The notes below the pieces were generated by a model that worked only from the letters and a program-made list of their open reading frames with translations, was not told the origin of the DNA and ran no database searches. A stretch of 23,597 nucleotides of DNA from contig JASJFT010000380.1 of assembly GCA_030770425.1 (NCBI GenBank), positions 1-23,597 on the forward strand, read 5' to 3'. The position numbers and the translations under genes are program-made. The stretch comes from Darksidea phi. Lineage: Eukaryota; Ascomycota; Dothideomycetes; Pleosporales; Lentitheciaceae. This document shows, one piece after another, positions 1 to 9,585 of this stretch; position 1 is the first letter of the stretch, and every line of letters begins with the position of its first letter.

Positions 1-74
<74 letters not shown>
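1..74. repeat. Poly-C homopolymer run
   Basis: The first 74 bases are all C. It is not a telomere repeat of the common TTAGGG type. A pure run of this length at the very edge is most easily read as an assembly or sequencing artefact or a gap edge, although a true homopolymer cannot be excluded from one sequence. Confidence 0.95.
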
Positions 75-115
75 TGGCCAGCAGGATCTCGGTATCTATG
101 ACCTCGACTCGGCAT
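75..115 (+). pseudogene. 41-bp diverged copy of type III PKS coding sequence
   Basis: Directly after the poly-C run, 41 bases match positions 1348-1388 inside the type III PKS gene at 36 of 41 positions, without gaps. The first 16 bases are identical. Read in the PKS frame it encodes a similar peptide beginning GQQDL, and the similarity ends at 115. It is a fragment of a second PKS copy, or a local duplication cut by the poly-C edge. The mismatches are mixed in type, so RIP alone does not explain them. Confidence 0.7.
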
Positions 116-302
116 GGGGACTCCTGGGAAGGAGAGGAGTCGCCTCAAGCAAGACAGGCTAGTGCAAGTGCACTGCGCAAGTTGCAGATTAGTGCTTGAT
201 CATAAAGTGTTGCGTTTTTCGCCATCCCAATCACGAAGTAAGCTTCACTCACCCGCCAACTCCAGAGATCCTATCAGACTTGATCTCGACCAGTTCGTCA
301 AG

Positions 303-1642
303 ATGGTATCAATCGGTGCGACAGACAGTGAAACCAAGGTCGATACCTCGTCCTCATCATTCCCGCGACTTTGGATCACTGGGATAGGTTCTCAGTACCC
401 TCCATATTTGCATGCGCCCGAAAAATTTGCCAGTCTTGCCAAGAGGTTCCATGATACCGAGAAACCAGTGTAAGTGAATTTCCTTTCTTCCGGCTGCTCG
501 TACTCCTCCGGACAGCTTGCCTCTAGGGAGGGAGGTCGCCAGCAGGCCAGTGACCCTCACCCACGATGACTAAATGCGCTAACACGCCGCATGCTAGCCT
601 TAAAAAGTTGCTCAGGCTCACTCTCAACAGCGGGATTGATACCCGTGCCTCCACACTGAACTTCGAAACCGGGTTCGGCTGCCAGAAAGAGATCCCGAGC
701 ATCGTAGACCTAGACAGCTGGTTCCGCAAGCATGGCGTCGACTTGACGGCCCAGGCGTGCCGCAAGGCCCTACGCGAATGGGGCGGCGATATCACCGAGG
801 ACATCACGCATACCGTTGCCTTCAATTCTGGTGTCCAGAGTTTTCCCGGTTACGACTACCTGGTCGCGCGCAGTCTCGGACTCAGCTACGATGTCGAGAA
901 CATTTTCTTGCAGGGCGTAGGCTGTGCCGGTGGCCTCAGTGTCATGCGCGTGGCCGCCGAGGTCGCCTGCGCAGCCACGCTTCTCCGCAAGCCCGCTCGT
1001 ATCCTGTGCTTTTCCTGTGAGCTAAACACACCATACACGAGACACCAGTATGCCGAGGCGGAGGTGGCTACGGATCTCGAGAACATGGACATTGCGGGAT
1101 CACTATTCAGCGACGCGGCCGGTGCCTTCGTCCTGTGCAATGAGTACGGGCTGGACGATATTGGCCAAGCCAAGTTTCAGTTGCTCGACTGGGAACGTGC
1201 CATCACTCCAGATACGCTGCATAACATGGGCGCCGTGATCAAAACCACAGGATATTCAAGTATCATTACCCGCCAGGTTCCCAGTCTTACCAAAAAGGCA
1301 GTCCCGCCGTTGTTTGAGAAGTGCTTTGCGCGGTACCGAGAGAAGACTGGCCAGCAGGATCTCAGCATCGATGACCTTGACTGGGCATTGCATCCAGGCG
1401 GGGCGGCAATCATCGACGGTGTCAAAGAAGAGCTGAAACTGACAGAAAATCAAATCAGGGCCGCGCGACAGATCTATAGAACAAGGGGAAACAGCGGGAG
1501 CCCGACGGTACTCTGTGTGTTGGATCTACTGAGGTCCATGGGAGAGGGAAAGGACGATGTTGTCGCCGTAGCATTTGGCCCCGGATTGGGCACTGAGATG
1601 GCTTTTCTCAGACGATGCCGCGGCAGTGCCGTCGCGCCGTGA
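303..1642 (+). CDS. Type III polyketide synthase (chalcone synthase-like)
   Basis: The model joins exons 303-469 and 598-1642 and gives 403 residues, normal for fungal type III PKSs. The intron (470-597) starts GTAAGT, has a CTAAC branch site near 579 and ends TAG; splicing gives EKPV-LKKLLRL, which fits the family N-terminus. The Cys-His-Asn catalytic triad is complete: Cys165 in GVGCAGG, His321 in LHPGG and Asn354 in RGNSGSP. The C-terminal GPGLG loop lies near residues 383-387. Such enzymes are cytosolic homodimers that extend an acyl-CoA starter with malonyl-CoA and cyclise it to a resorcinol, resorcylate or pyrone; starter and ring type cannot be read here. The frame stays open up to an ATG at 114, but the 63 extra residues look non-conserved, so I chose the ATG at 303. 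Its likely partner is the downstream O-methyltransferase. Confidence 0.93.
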
Positions 1643-1955
1643 ACTCGTGCGCGAGTGGCGAGTTTACTTTACCGAGCAAATTACTTTTCGTCTTAAGAGT
1701 CGCCGATCTGAAAAAATATATTGCTAGCCGTATTTAAATAGCTGCTACCGAGCAAATAACTTCTTTCGCAAGCTTCGCCGCGCTAGAAATAGCATTAAAA
1801 TGTTGTGCCGAGAATATGATATATAACGATTACAATGTCATGAGGATGGCTGGTCGGGTATTAGTCTGAGGTCCTGTGTTCATCAACCGCTGAGGTGAGT
1901 AGGTGTGGAGGCCGCACTCCACTGCTGCAACAGCTCGTACGAGGGTGCGAGACTG
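1643..1955. other. Intergenic region after the PKS
   Basis: I see no gene here. A short direct repeat is present: ACCGAGCAAAT followed by a similar tail occurs at about 1671 and again at about 1748, 77 bases apart. It probably contains the PKS 3' untranslated region. Confidence 0.5.
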
Positions 1956-2125
1956 GCGGCCCGTAGCGGGGAGGGATTACCTTATAGGTAATCGGGCCTA
2001 TTATACGTTTTGCGGCCCGTAGCGGGGAGGGACTACCTTATAGGTAATCGGGCCTAGTATACGTGTTGCGGCCCGTAGCGGGGAGGGACTAGGGTATTCC
2101 CGATTACCTATAGGGGTGGTCCCTA
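1956..2125 (+). repeat. 56-bp tandem repeat, with inverted relatives near 11.6-11.9 kb
   Basis: Two near-identical 56-bp units (1956-2011, 2012-2067) and a partial third (from 2068) each start GCGGCCCGTAGCGGGGAGGG. Each full unit contains GATTACC followed by GGTAATC, a small hairpin, and ends near a TATACGT motif. The third unit runs into an inverted piece, CCCGATTACCTATAGG, so the array closes on itself. Reverse-complement copies occur at 11540-11600 and 11785-11876. It looks like the subterminal repeats of a mobile element. No open reading frame is involved. Confidence 0.85.
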
Positions 2126-2636
2126 ACGCCTCACCCCCGCAGCGCTGGAGCGAATCAGTGCCAGAGTCAGGAGCCAGTCAATGCCGATTCAATCCCAGTT
2201 TGACTGATTGAGGTAGGATAGGATCGGGTTGGCGCCCCCTTTCTTAGACCTATTCAAATTGACCGTATCTACAGGTCTAACGGCTGGCTTGGGCGGTGTG
2301 ACAGCTCTTGCGTCTGCACACAGTAGTCCTGTTAGCGCAGGCAGCTTTGAGAACATGGCGCAAACTTCAAAAAAGCGGGCCCAAGGGACGGCTGGCCTAG
2401 TGTAACCCTGGCCGACCTCACGGCACGGGCAACACTCCGGAGGCCCCCAGGTGCTGGCCTCTTTTCCATTAAACCCACATAAATCGACCACGCCGAGTTC
2501 ACTCAGGCCAAACTCTACTGTTCAAACAAACCGCATCTTTCTAGCCGTCCACATCTGTAAGGCATTATCTGGCGCTTTACTCGACCTTCTCAGACTCTAC
2601 ATCGACCTGTACACAAGCTCGCCACCAGCTGCAAAT
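2126..2636. other. Intergenic/promoter region before the ACC-synthase-like gene
   Basis: This stretch carries no convincing gene on either strand; the open frames in it lack family-like sequence. It must hold the promoter and 5' leader of the gene starting at 2637. I could not recognise a specific regulatory site. Confidence 0.4.
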
Positions 2637-4628
2637 ATGGATTTCACAACCAGAGGCACAGTTGAGGAGGCGGTAAGCAGGTTCAATGTCTCTCAAAGGG
2701 GCGCTTTCATTTACGTGAACTATGACTTTGGCACCCTAGTGAAGAAGCTCCTGGGCAACCCATGGTCTCCTGATAATCCAAATGGACTGTGAGTACACCT
2801 TGCATATGTAGTGTGCCATCTCCGCAGCGGAGCAGATTTGTTAACATTGCAAGCAGCGTTGTTCTTGGAGTGGCCGACAATGCTCTGATGCATCAAGATG
2901 TAGCGGACCACATTGTCAAAAATGTAGGTAATCTATACTTCAACAATCTTTCAGATTGATTGGGAGAGGAGCCCAAAAATGCTCTCGGGAAATGCTCCCG
3001 GGGGCTCTTCGACCGGAATGTACTGTAATAAAATGCGCACAACTAGAGCAACTGACATTCTTTAGATCCACTGTAATCCACCGGTGCACCTTACCTACGG
3101 CACGGGCCCAGCGGGCTCGCCTCGCCTCCAGAAAGCTCTGGCTGGCTTTCTGAAGTCCAGGTTTCATGCTCGCGAGGACGTTGACCCAGACCACATCGTT
3201 GTCATGGGCGGTGTAGGTGGCATCAATGAGGCCTTCACGTGGTCTGTCTGTAACGAGGGTGAAGGGATCATCATCCCTCGCCCTCTTTACACGGGCTTTA
3301 GTCAGGTCATTCCCGCCAGATCCCGTGGAGTGCTCATTCCCGCTACTTTCCAGGACCTTGAGGGTTATAAGAGCCTGGACGACTACTTCGACCCCGAAAT
3401 GAATCACAAGGCCTTTGAGGCGGCGTACATGAAGGCCAAGAAAGACGGTATCACCGTGAAAGGCGTCTTGATTGCCCAGTATGTCTTACCCTGTAGCCCA
3501 ATTCGCGCAAATCTTTCATTGATCGCTCAGCCGCTGTGAATGTGCTAATCGATGATATAAAGTCCTCACAACCCTCTTGGCAGATGCTATGTAAGTTGTC
3601 AAATTGTATGGGGAGTAGCAAGGTTTTAATGCTGACTTTGCTCCGAAGCCTCCTGAGACGCTGAGAGTAATAGCCAAGTTTTGCAATCAGCACAAAATTC
3701 ATCTCCTAGTAGATGAGATCTACGCCTTTTCCATGTTTGAGAACCCGGAGATCCCAGACGCCCTTCCATTCACTTCCAGCTTGGCACTAGACTTGGAAGA
3801 GGATATAGATAGCTCGCTCCTCCATATGGCCTATGGAGCGTCTAAAGATTTTTGCGCCAATGGCTTGCGCCTGGGGATGATCTATTCGAAAAATGAAGGC
3901 ATTATTGGATCCATGGCGAGCGTCGCGTGAGTTTCCTTTGCTATGCTTCCCTCTAAGACAAGGGAAAAAAACACAATGGTACCGGGATCCTAACTAACTA
4001 TCCGTAGTATGTTTGGCTGGCCAAGTTATATAATCCAGGACAGCTGGGCAAGCATGCTTGAGGACGAAAAGTGGACGACGGCCTTCTTCGAGAAAAACCA
4101 GAAGTTAATGGCAGATAACTACGCAGCCACCGTTTCATTCCTTGAGAAACATGGCATTCCCCACTACCCTTCGTAAGTACCAGTTCGCCTCGAGTGTTTG
4201 TATCTGAACTTAAAGCTCACCCGACACTCACTTCTAGCAATGCCGGCCACATCATCTGGATCAATATCAGCAAATTCATATTCCCCTCCGTCACTGACTC
4301 GGATGGCTTGCAAGATCTTCGTCACCTTAAGCTTGGATCGGACGACGAGAAGAAGTATCGCGAGCGGGAAGGCATGGTAATTGAACGCCTCCTTCAAAAT
4401 GGAGTCTTTGTTGCAGCTGGGAGCAGTTTCTTCACCGAAGAGTTCGGCTGGTTTCGACTCACATTTACTGTTACTCGAGGTGCCTTGGACAAGGGCCTTG
4501 AACGGTTGTGGAAGACCCTTCAAGAAGTCCGGAAGGATGGGTGGGCTCCTTCAGCGCAGCAGACCTTGGAGCAGGGATTCAAACCATTAACGGCTGGCAT
4601 CAGGCTTCCGGGTCTCTCGGAGGCTTGA
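2637..4628 (+). CDS. ACC-synthase-like PLP-dependent enzyme (fold type I)
   Basis: Seven exons give 497 residues: 2637-2788, 2857-2923, 3066-3478, 3563-3590, 3649-3926, 4008-4172, 4238-4628. The frame closes exactly, and most introns show a branch site (CTGAC, CTAAT or CTAAC). Family hallmarks follow in order: NPNGL-VVLGVADNALM (residues 47-62), HLTYGTGP, HPHNPLGRCY with PLP-contacting Asn214, LVDEIYAFS (Asp242, Tyr245), the Schiff-base lysine Lys286 in ASKDF and an Arg294 loop (NGLRLG). The family includes ACC synthases, which cyclise S-adenosylmethionine, and related aminotransferases or lyases. Asp58 stands where ACC synthases usually have Glu (AEN), so true ACC synthesis is doubtful and the substrate is unknown. 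The 28-nt exon 4 encodes the HNPLGRCY core and is easy for gene finders to miss. Exon 2 is the least certain: an acceptor at 2835 also keeps frame but adds seven residues that fit the family less well. Confidence 0.88.
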
Positions 4629-6167
4629 AGTAGGAGCCTGCTTTGTTGCTGGCCTCATGGCACGGGAAGCTAGGTAGTCATCTGTATACTTGGGCATTGT
4701 ATTTCCCTCTGCGCCGCAAATGTCGCCGTTTAAAAATCCACGAGCTCCAAACCGAACCCTCCAAGCTCAAACAACCTTATCAGCCTAAATAGTCTCCTTG
4801 AGCACATGAGACCTTTTCCAGGGAATGGATAACCTCGTGAGGTTGGCAGACAATGGCATTGCAGGGCCAGGCCGGCCCTCTGCGCTATCCCGGTGAGATG
4901 TTTGGTCAAAACTATTACTAATCTTTGTTCGGAGTCAGACCGCTTACTCGCAACAGCTCTAGAGAGGGGTTGATTATCGATTTTGGTAGTCATTTCGATT
5001 TGGCCGAGCAATAGTGGATTAGGGCAGAGCGCTGCTCCATATTGTCTGCTAACGCTAGGTGTAGCCGCAGCTTACTCAATTTCCATAAGAGCTTCCATCG
5101 GCGCAGATCCACGGAGAGATTAATTCACTCGGGCCAGCTTATCCCAGGATCTTGGATTGCAGTTGGCAAGTTGAGGTGTACTTGATAGACTAGCTTATAA
5201 TTTTTAAAATCTTACTTTTTAATTTATTTATTTCTTATTACTAATAATTCCTCTCTCCCTAGGTTTACGATAATAATAATAGAAAATAAATAAAATAAGA
5301 AAATTAAAATAAATAAATAGTCCTAGTTATAGTTTAATATCTATAACTCTTCCGTATCTAAATTGACTATATCTTAATTAATTACTTCTTATTACTACTC
5401 TTGAAGTGGTTATTAGTCTTTTTAAAATTCGCTTCTTTATTAACCCGCTCGGGATCTGGTCTCTGTCTGCCCTAAACATTAACTGATTCACAAAAGCTAG
5501 GATGAGAGTCACCTTCCCCGGCGCTTGGCCGTTGTGGGAAGACGTCTTCTCCGATAGCCATGAACTTCGGATTCCAACATCTAGGCTGTGGTGTGAATGG
5601 GGAGGGTTTGGTGCCCTCATCGTTGCAAGGGTAGAGCCTAATACTTCGCGCTGGATATGCCACCTCATGATTGCCCTTGTTCGACGTCGTCCCGAACATG
5701 ATGATGCTTTACTTCTCTGCTTATCTTACATCTGACAAGCGCAGCTAAAGCAAGTCCAAGCGAATCTAAGAATGGGGCGTGGATTATATGTGCAGTCATG
5801 GACCGCTGCACGGAGAATTGAGTGTCTAGATGTATCACAATCTATAATACAGGTCGGACCGGGCATTCATTATCCAGACTAGCGCAGACTCTTCAGCATG
5901 ATAACAATTGACAAACCAAGCAAATACAACCATGAAGTGAGACAATGCTCGGAAAACTTAGGCGAGGTGGGTGGTCAGCGAGAGGCTGACCCCTAAGTGC
6001 AAACAAATCCAATATCGACAGTCCAAATTGTAGCATATATAGGTAGACCGGCTCACGACAAGAACGTAGCTGCTTGATAGCACTAACAACTACAGGCCCC
6101 GCGGAAGAATCTGATCCCAAATTGAGAACTGGCCGGCTCTTCCACCCTAAGTGGATATGGCTGCCTA
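4629..6167. other. Intergenic region with AT-rich island
   Basis: No gene is supported. An AT-rich island (about 5190-5410) of TA-rich sequence resembles RIP-mutated repeat remnants. A 90-bp stretch at 4711-4800 is duplicated at 18401-18475. Open frames near 5378-5735 exist on both strands, but none looks like protein. Confidence 0.45.
4711..4800 (+). repeat. Dispersed repeat, copy 1 (second copy at 18401-18475)
   Basis: This shares with 18401-18475 an identical 20-base core, AACAACCTTATCAGCCTAAA (4770-4789 and 18444-18463), plus flanking similarity with one gap. Both copies contain a mini-ORF: ATG 4720 to TAA 4788 (22 residues) and ATG 18409 to TAA 18462 (17 residues). Both peptides end TTLSA. 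In copy 2 the repeat directly precedes a DUF4267-like fragment, so copy 1 may be the leftover 5' end of a lost paralogue. Confidence 0.7.
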
Positions 6168-7019
6168 TCATCTTCTATTACGTTTCGCTGCATATGACTC
6201 TTCGTCTTCCAGCGCTCGGTTTCTCTTGAAGCTTGCTGCTGACCACATGCTCAGCGCCTTCTGATCACGAGAAATGATCAGTGGTAAACGATCATCAGGA
6301 GCGTTTCCGGTACTATACCAAGCTTCCTGAGCTTTGTTGATGACGATATGTGCCATATCCCTGCTGTTCTGGGGTAGCTTTGCCGCGATGTTTGATGGCT
6401 GTAAATCCACCCAATTCTGCAACTTTGTGAGCTCAACCATGTCTACGACTTCATTGCTCAATCGCTTGCTAAATGTTATGGCACCGTCGGCTAAGCCGCT
6501 GAGATGGAAACTCTGACAGTTGATCGTCAAGCCGGAATCTACGTCGCGGATTATGGCGGAGTTCGAACTAAGGTTCCTAAGTTGAACTTCTCCACGGTCT
6601 AAAGGTTCACAGCGAGCAAATGAATCTGGAATGGTCTTGTCAGGCGCTTCTCGGGGCCATTTTTCTCTTCTGGAAGCCTCCTCAGAACTGGTGTGTCGGA
6701 AAATGAGTCGTCTATGACCAGAAACTGGCCACACTCCGCGAAAGCTACCCTTTTGATATTTGGAAAGCGGGCCTGGCATTGACTGATCCTTCTAACGCCT
6801 GTATGCAAAGTTAGCAGACTTCAGTGTGACTTCGTTATCCGCCTTACCTTTGTCGAACTCAAACATGTATCCTCTATGGTCCAAAGTGAATGCCATAATG
6901 GGCCGTTTCTTATGAAACGTTGCTCGCGGAATCTCTGCTGAGGATGGATCATGAATCTTGGGTAGCTCGGCCCTAGAAACTATTTTTACGGAAAAAGTCT
7001 TATCATAGTGAGTTATCAC
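6168..7019 (-). pseudogene. Hypothetical protein gene, apparently frameshifted
   Basis: Transcription would run leftward from the ATG at 7019. Exon 1 (7019-6848) joins exon 2 (from 6798) across a 49-nt intron with GTAAGG donor, CTAAC branch site and CAG acceptor. The joined protein (MITHYDKTFS..., 123 residues) contains a beta-propeller-like stretch, VAFAECGQFLVIDD, then stops at 6599. A second frame, open from about 6779 to the stop at 6168, continues with protein-like sequence (LQNWVDLQPS, MAHIVINKAQ, LPLIISRDQKA) ending in a basic tail. I recall a similar tail in fungal hypothetical proteins. The simplest reading is one gene broken by an indel between about 6700 and 6620, near the AAAAA and CCCC runs around 6650-6665. 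An alternative acceptor (CCAG at about 6772) would put exon 2 straight into the second frame. No function is assigned. Confidence 0.5.
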
Positions 7020-7206
7020 AGTAAATCACTGTGAGGGAAAGAAGTGAGAACTGCGGTTGATTGTGAAAGCTCTGTACAAGAGTAGCTTATATAGAACAGG
7101 ATAAGGCGTAGCAGCTAGGAGTAGTCATGTGATCTGATCTGGTGTGTGAGCTAGCCTGATATCTAGTCAACCTGACGGACATCGTATCGGAGTTGAGCCA
7201 CGCTTA

Positions 7207-7434
7207 CTAATCTATCCTCAGAAACACAATATCGTCGTCGACAGCGCCCTCTTCCTCATCTACCACCTCCCTCACTGCTTCGATATAGAGGTCCATAACA
7301 AACTTTTTGCCTGGATATGCTTCAGCCTGATTTTTATAGGGCATCTTAACTATTGTTAAGAATCGGCGTTTAGTATCATCAAACTTCACCCCTTCGCCGC
7401 TATTATGCGGCAGCAATATACCCTGCGTTCTCAT
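7207..7434 (-). CDS. Small hypothetical ORF, 75 aa
   Basis: An ATG-to-stop frame encodes a 75-residue, charged protein with lysine-rich and Glu/Asp-rich halves (VREVVDEEEGAVDDDIVF near the C-terminus). It lies upstream of, and on the same strand as, the broken gene at 6168-7019 and could be a separate small gene, an upstream exon or chance. I do not recognise it. It has no membrane segment or signal peptide. Confidence 0.25.
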   Translation of the reverse strand: MRTQGILLPHNSGEGVKFDDTKRRFLTIVKMPYKNQAEAYPGKKFVMDLYIEAVREVVDEEEGAVDDDIVFLRID

Positions 7435-7700
7435 CAGTTAAGATGGTCCAACGAATCGTTGCAGAAAAGAGTGCTTATCCATGTTACATCCTGTTGCCGG
7501 TCCGTGTGCCGGCTTACTAAATGCTGCCGGAGATTGATACCGCGGAAGACGCTCGGTAGAAGGTGGGTATCTAAGCCTTTGACGCCTTTGGCGCATTAAG
7601 GTCGACACGTTTGTATAAATACAGGTTGGGTGTAAGCCATGGCTTTCCTTCTCCATCGCATCGTTACTCTTATCGTAATCAAGAAGTGTCCACTAAAGCC

Positions 7701-8640
7701 ATGCAGCACGCGCCCGCAATCATACCATCCTCACGAGTCTCAACATCTTCCACCTTCTCCGACCTAGCGCCCCTCTGGGATCCACGCACCGTCCTTTCAA
7801 ATCTTATCCGACTGCCGCTGCGTAGGTTGGGCGCCCTCCAAGCGTCTCAAATGCCTCAATCCCATCAACCAAAGCAACCTTTCAAAAGCTAATAAAATTC
7901 TACTCGATATTGCAAAGCAACAACCCGATCCTAATGTTCTCCGCTCGAAACTTCGCCGTCTCGCCGAACACTCTCTATGCCTGCGGAACCACCAAGGCCA
8001 GGTCCAAGATATGGTAGACCAGTGGATGGACAGAGCGAAAGCGGCATACCCGGGTTGTGTCATCGGAAGTGCCTGGAGGCGAGCGTCGAGAAAATCAGCT
8101 ACTCCATCACAGAGGACGACTTCCTCAACCGCCCCTACGTCGACTTCCTCAGGGCAGACATCCTCATCGAGCACCCCCAGGCGCAAATCTTCTCCCCCTT
8201 CCGGATATACCCGTTCCGAGCTGCTCCAAGAGACCATCGCATCGCGGGAGGAAGCGCTTCGCGTTGCCCAGCAGCGCCATGCAGAACTTGAATCATCTTC
8301 CTCATCCACCCACCCTAGTACGTCAGATATCCCGTCTCTTCATCGCTCGCCCACGTCAAGCCTTCCGTCGCCGCCAGGGCTCGCTATCAACGCAGCGGCT
8401 TCTTTATCTAGATCTTTCACGCGTACACATGTTCGACGCCGCGCCATCAATGAAAGGTGTCCGATATGTCAAGAACCCTGTCATGTTCATGAACAACTTG
8501 TTTGGTGTAAGGGCGGCTGTGGTAACACTCTCCATAGGGTTTGCTTCGAGGAGTGGCAGGCCCAGAGTGTGACAGAGGGGAGGATGGTGACGTGTGTATT
8601 TTGTAGAGCGGTATGGGGTTCAGATTGTGCTTGCGAATAA
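7701..8640 (+). pseudogene. Zinc-finger/RING-finger protein gene with frame changes
   Basis: The C-terminus carries a RING-like domain: CPIC (8458-8469), then WCKGGCGNTLHRVC and CVFCRAVW, as in E3 ubiquitin-ligase-type proteins. The N-terminal part, in the same frame from about 7806, has a Cys-rich segment (CRCVGWAPSKRLKCLNP) and LCLRNHQGQV, resembling a region I recall from fungal RING and DUF1766-type proteins. The middle, ISYSITEDDFLNRPYVDFL, is readable only in the other frame (8095-8195), where nearly every codon ends in C or G. Three frame changes are therefore implied: about 7800-7806, at the AAAA run 8091-8094 and at the CCCCC run 8194-8198. No GT-AG intron explains the last two. The uninterrupted ATG 8011 frame (209 residues) replaces the conserved middle with a Ser/Thr-rich stretch. 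Decay and homopolymer sequencing errors are both possible. The start at 7701 is tentative. Confidence 0.65.
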
Positions 8641-8670
8641 GGCTTGAATATGATGCTTTGCCCCCTTCCC

Positions 8671-8720
8671 CATGGGCTTGGCCCACTACCCGGCGTGACG
8701 TCACGTTGACTCCTGGGCTG
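8671..8720 (+). repeat. Twin repeat with TGACGTCA palindrome, copy 1
   Basis: This roughly 50-bp sequence recurs 140 bases downstream at 8811-8860 with only a few differences. Its centre is the perfect 12-bp palindrome CGTGACGTCACG (8694-8705), which includes the CRE/bZIP-type site TGACGTCA. It lies just after the RING gene stop, at the edge of an AT-rich tract. Confidence 0.85.
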
Positions 8721-8808
8721 GCGATCGCGTCGGGAAAGATAGAGAATTAGAATAGCCTCTATAATAATAGTATAGGTCGTTAACTATATAAATTTCACGG
8801 AACCCTCC

Positions 8809-8860
8809 CCCAGGAGCTTGGGCCACTACCCGGCGTGACGTCACGTTGGCTCCTGGGCTG
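8809..8860 (+). repeat. Twin repeat with TGACGTCA palindrome, copy 2, with inverted arms
   Basis: This is the second copy of the 8671-8720 repeat, with CGTGACGTCACG at 8834-8845. It is bounded by perfect 9-bp inverted arms, CCCAGGAGC (8809-8817) and GCTCCTGGG (8849-8857), so the unit can fold as a hairpin. In copy 1 the left arm is degraded. The form suggests a small non-autonomous inverted-repeat element or a transposon end. Confidence 0.8.
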
Positions 8861-9585
8861 GCTGTGTTTTTCGTAATTCTAATCACCTCATTATGTTTCA
8901 ATGTTTCGACATCTCACGTAATAGGTAGCAACTACACGATAATAACAGCTCCTAATTTACTAATAATACATGTAGATAGTTAAACGCGCTAATAACCTAC
9001 CCTCCCTAGCTATGTATCCCCGTCGTCCTCCGTCCTACCTATTACTACTGGTTCCTCCGTATTCGATCCCCTACGCCATCGTTCGTATCGTATCTACTAT
9101 AGATACTAGCTCCATCTTCTACGTTAGGTATTCGCTCCCTCTATAGCGTACTAAGAAGGCCGATTCTTCCTTCTATAACGATCCTCCCTGTATAAGCTTT
9201 TCCTTCAGCCTGTGTAGACGGTACAGCTACCTCTAGACGAAACACCTATCCTCGTTATATAGGGCCTCGGACAGGAATATAATATAGGTAACTACTAATA
9301 GCTATACGAGAATCCTATTACCGCTCGTTCCCTTAAATATATCTAACGTATAGTTAGTTTTATACTAATAGTTATTATAATCGAGGAGCCCTGTCGATAG
9401 TACCTCCCGCTTATAACGCCGGGGATACTCCACCGCGATATTTAAAAGATTTAGAGCGCTATACTCGAATAGCCTATTTCGCTCTAGTTCCTCCTACTAA
9501 AAGTCCTACCGAAGGACTAGGTAAACGATCGTTAGTAAAGATATATAGTTAATAGGTATTAATAGTAAGTTTAAGGAAGAGGTAA

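Noticed and set aside
114..302. A longer N-terminus for the PKS from ATG 114
   Set aside because: It is in frame, but the 63 residues look like untranslated leader and the protein from ATG 303 already has the family's normal length.
2789..2835. A 47-nt first intron in the PLP enzyme gene
   Set aside because: The acceptor at 2835 keeps frame but inserts seven residues between NPNGL and VVLGVADN; the acceptor at 2856, with a TTAAC branch site, fits the family better.
2940..3407. 155-residue minus-strand open frame
   Set aside because: It overlaps exon 3 of the PLP enzyme, whose conserved motifs are on the plus strand.
5378..5735. Small genes on either strand after the AT-rich island
   Set aside because: Frames are open on both strands, but none has protein-like composition, a family motif or splice support.
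7797..8309. 170-residue minus-strand open frame
   Set aside because: It is antisense to the zinc-finger/RING gene, and its Ser/Glu-rich sequence mirrors that gene's codons.
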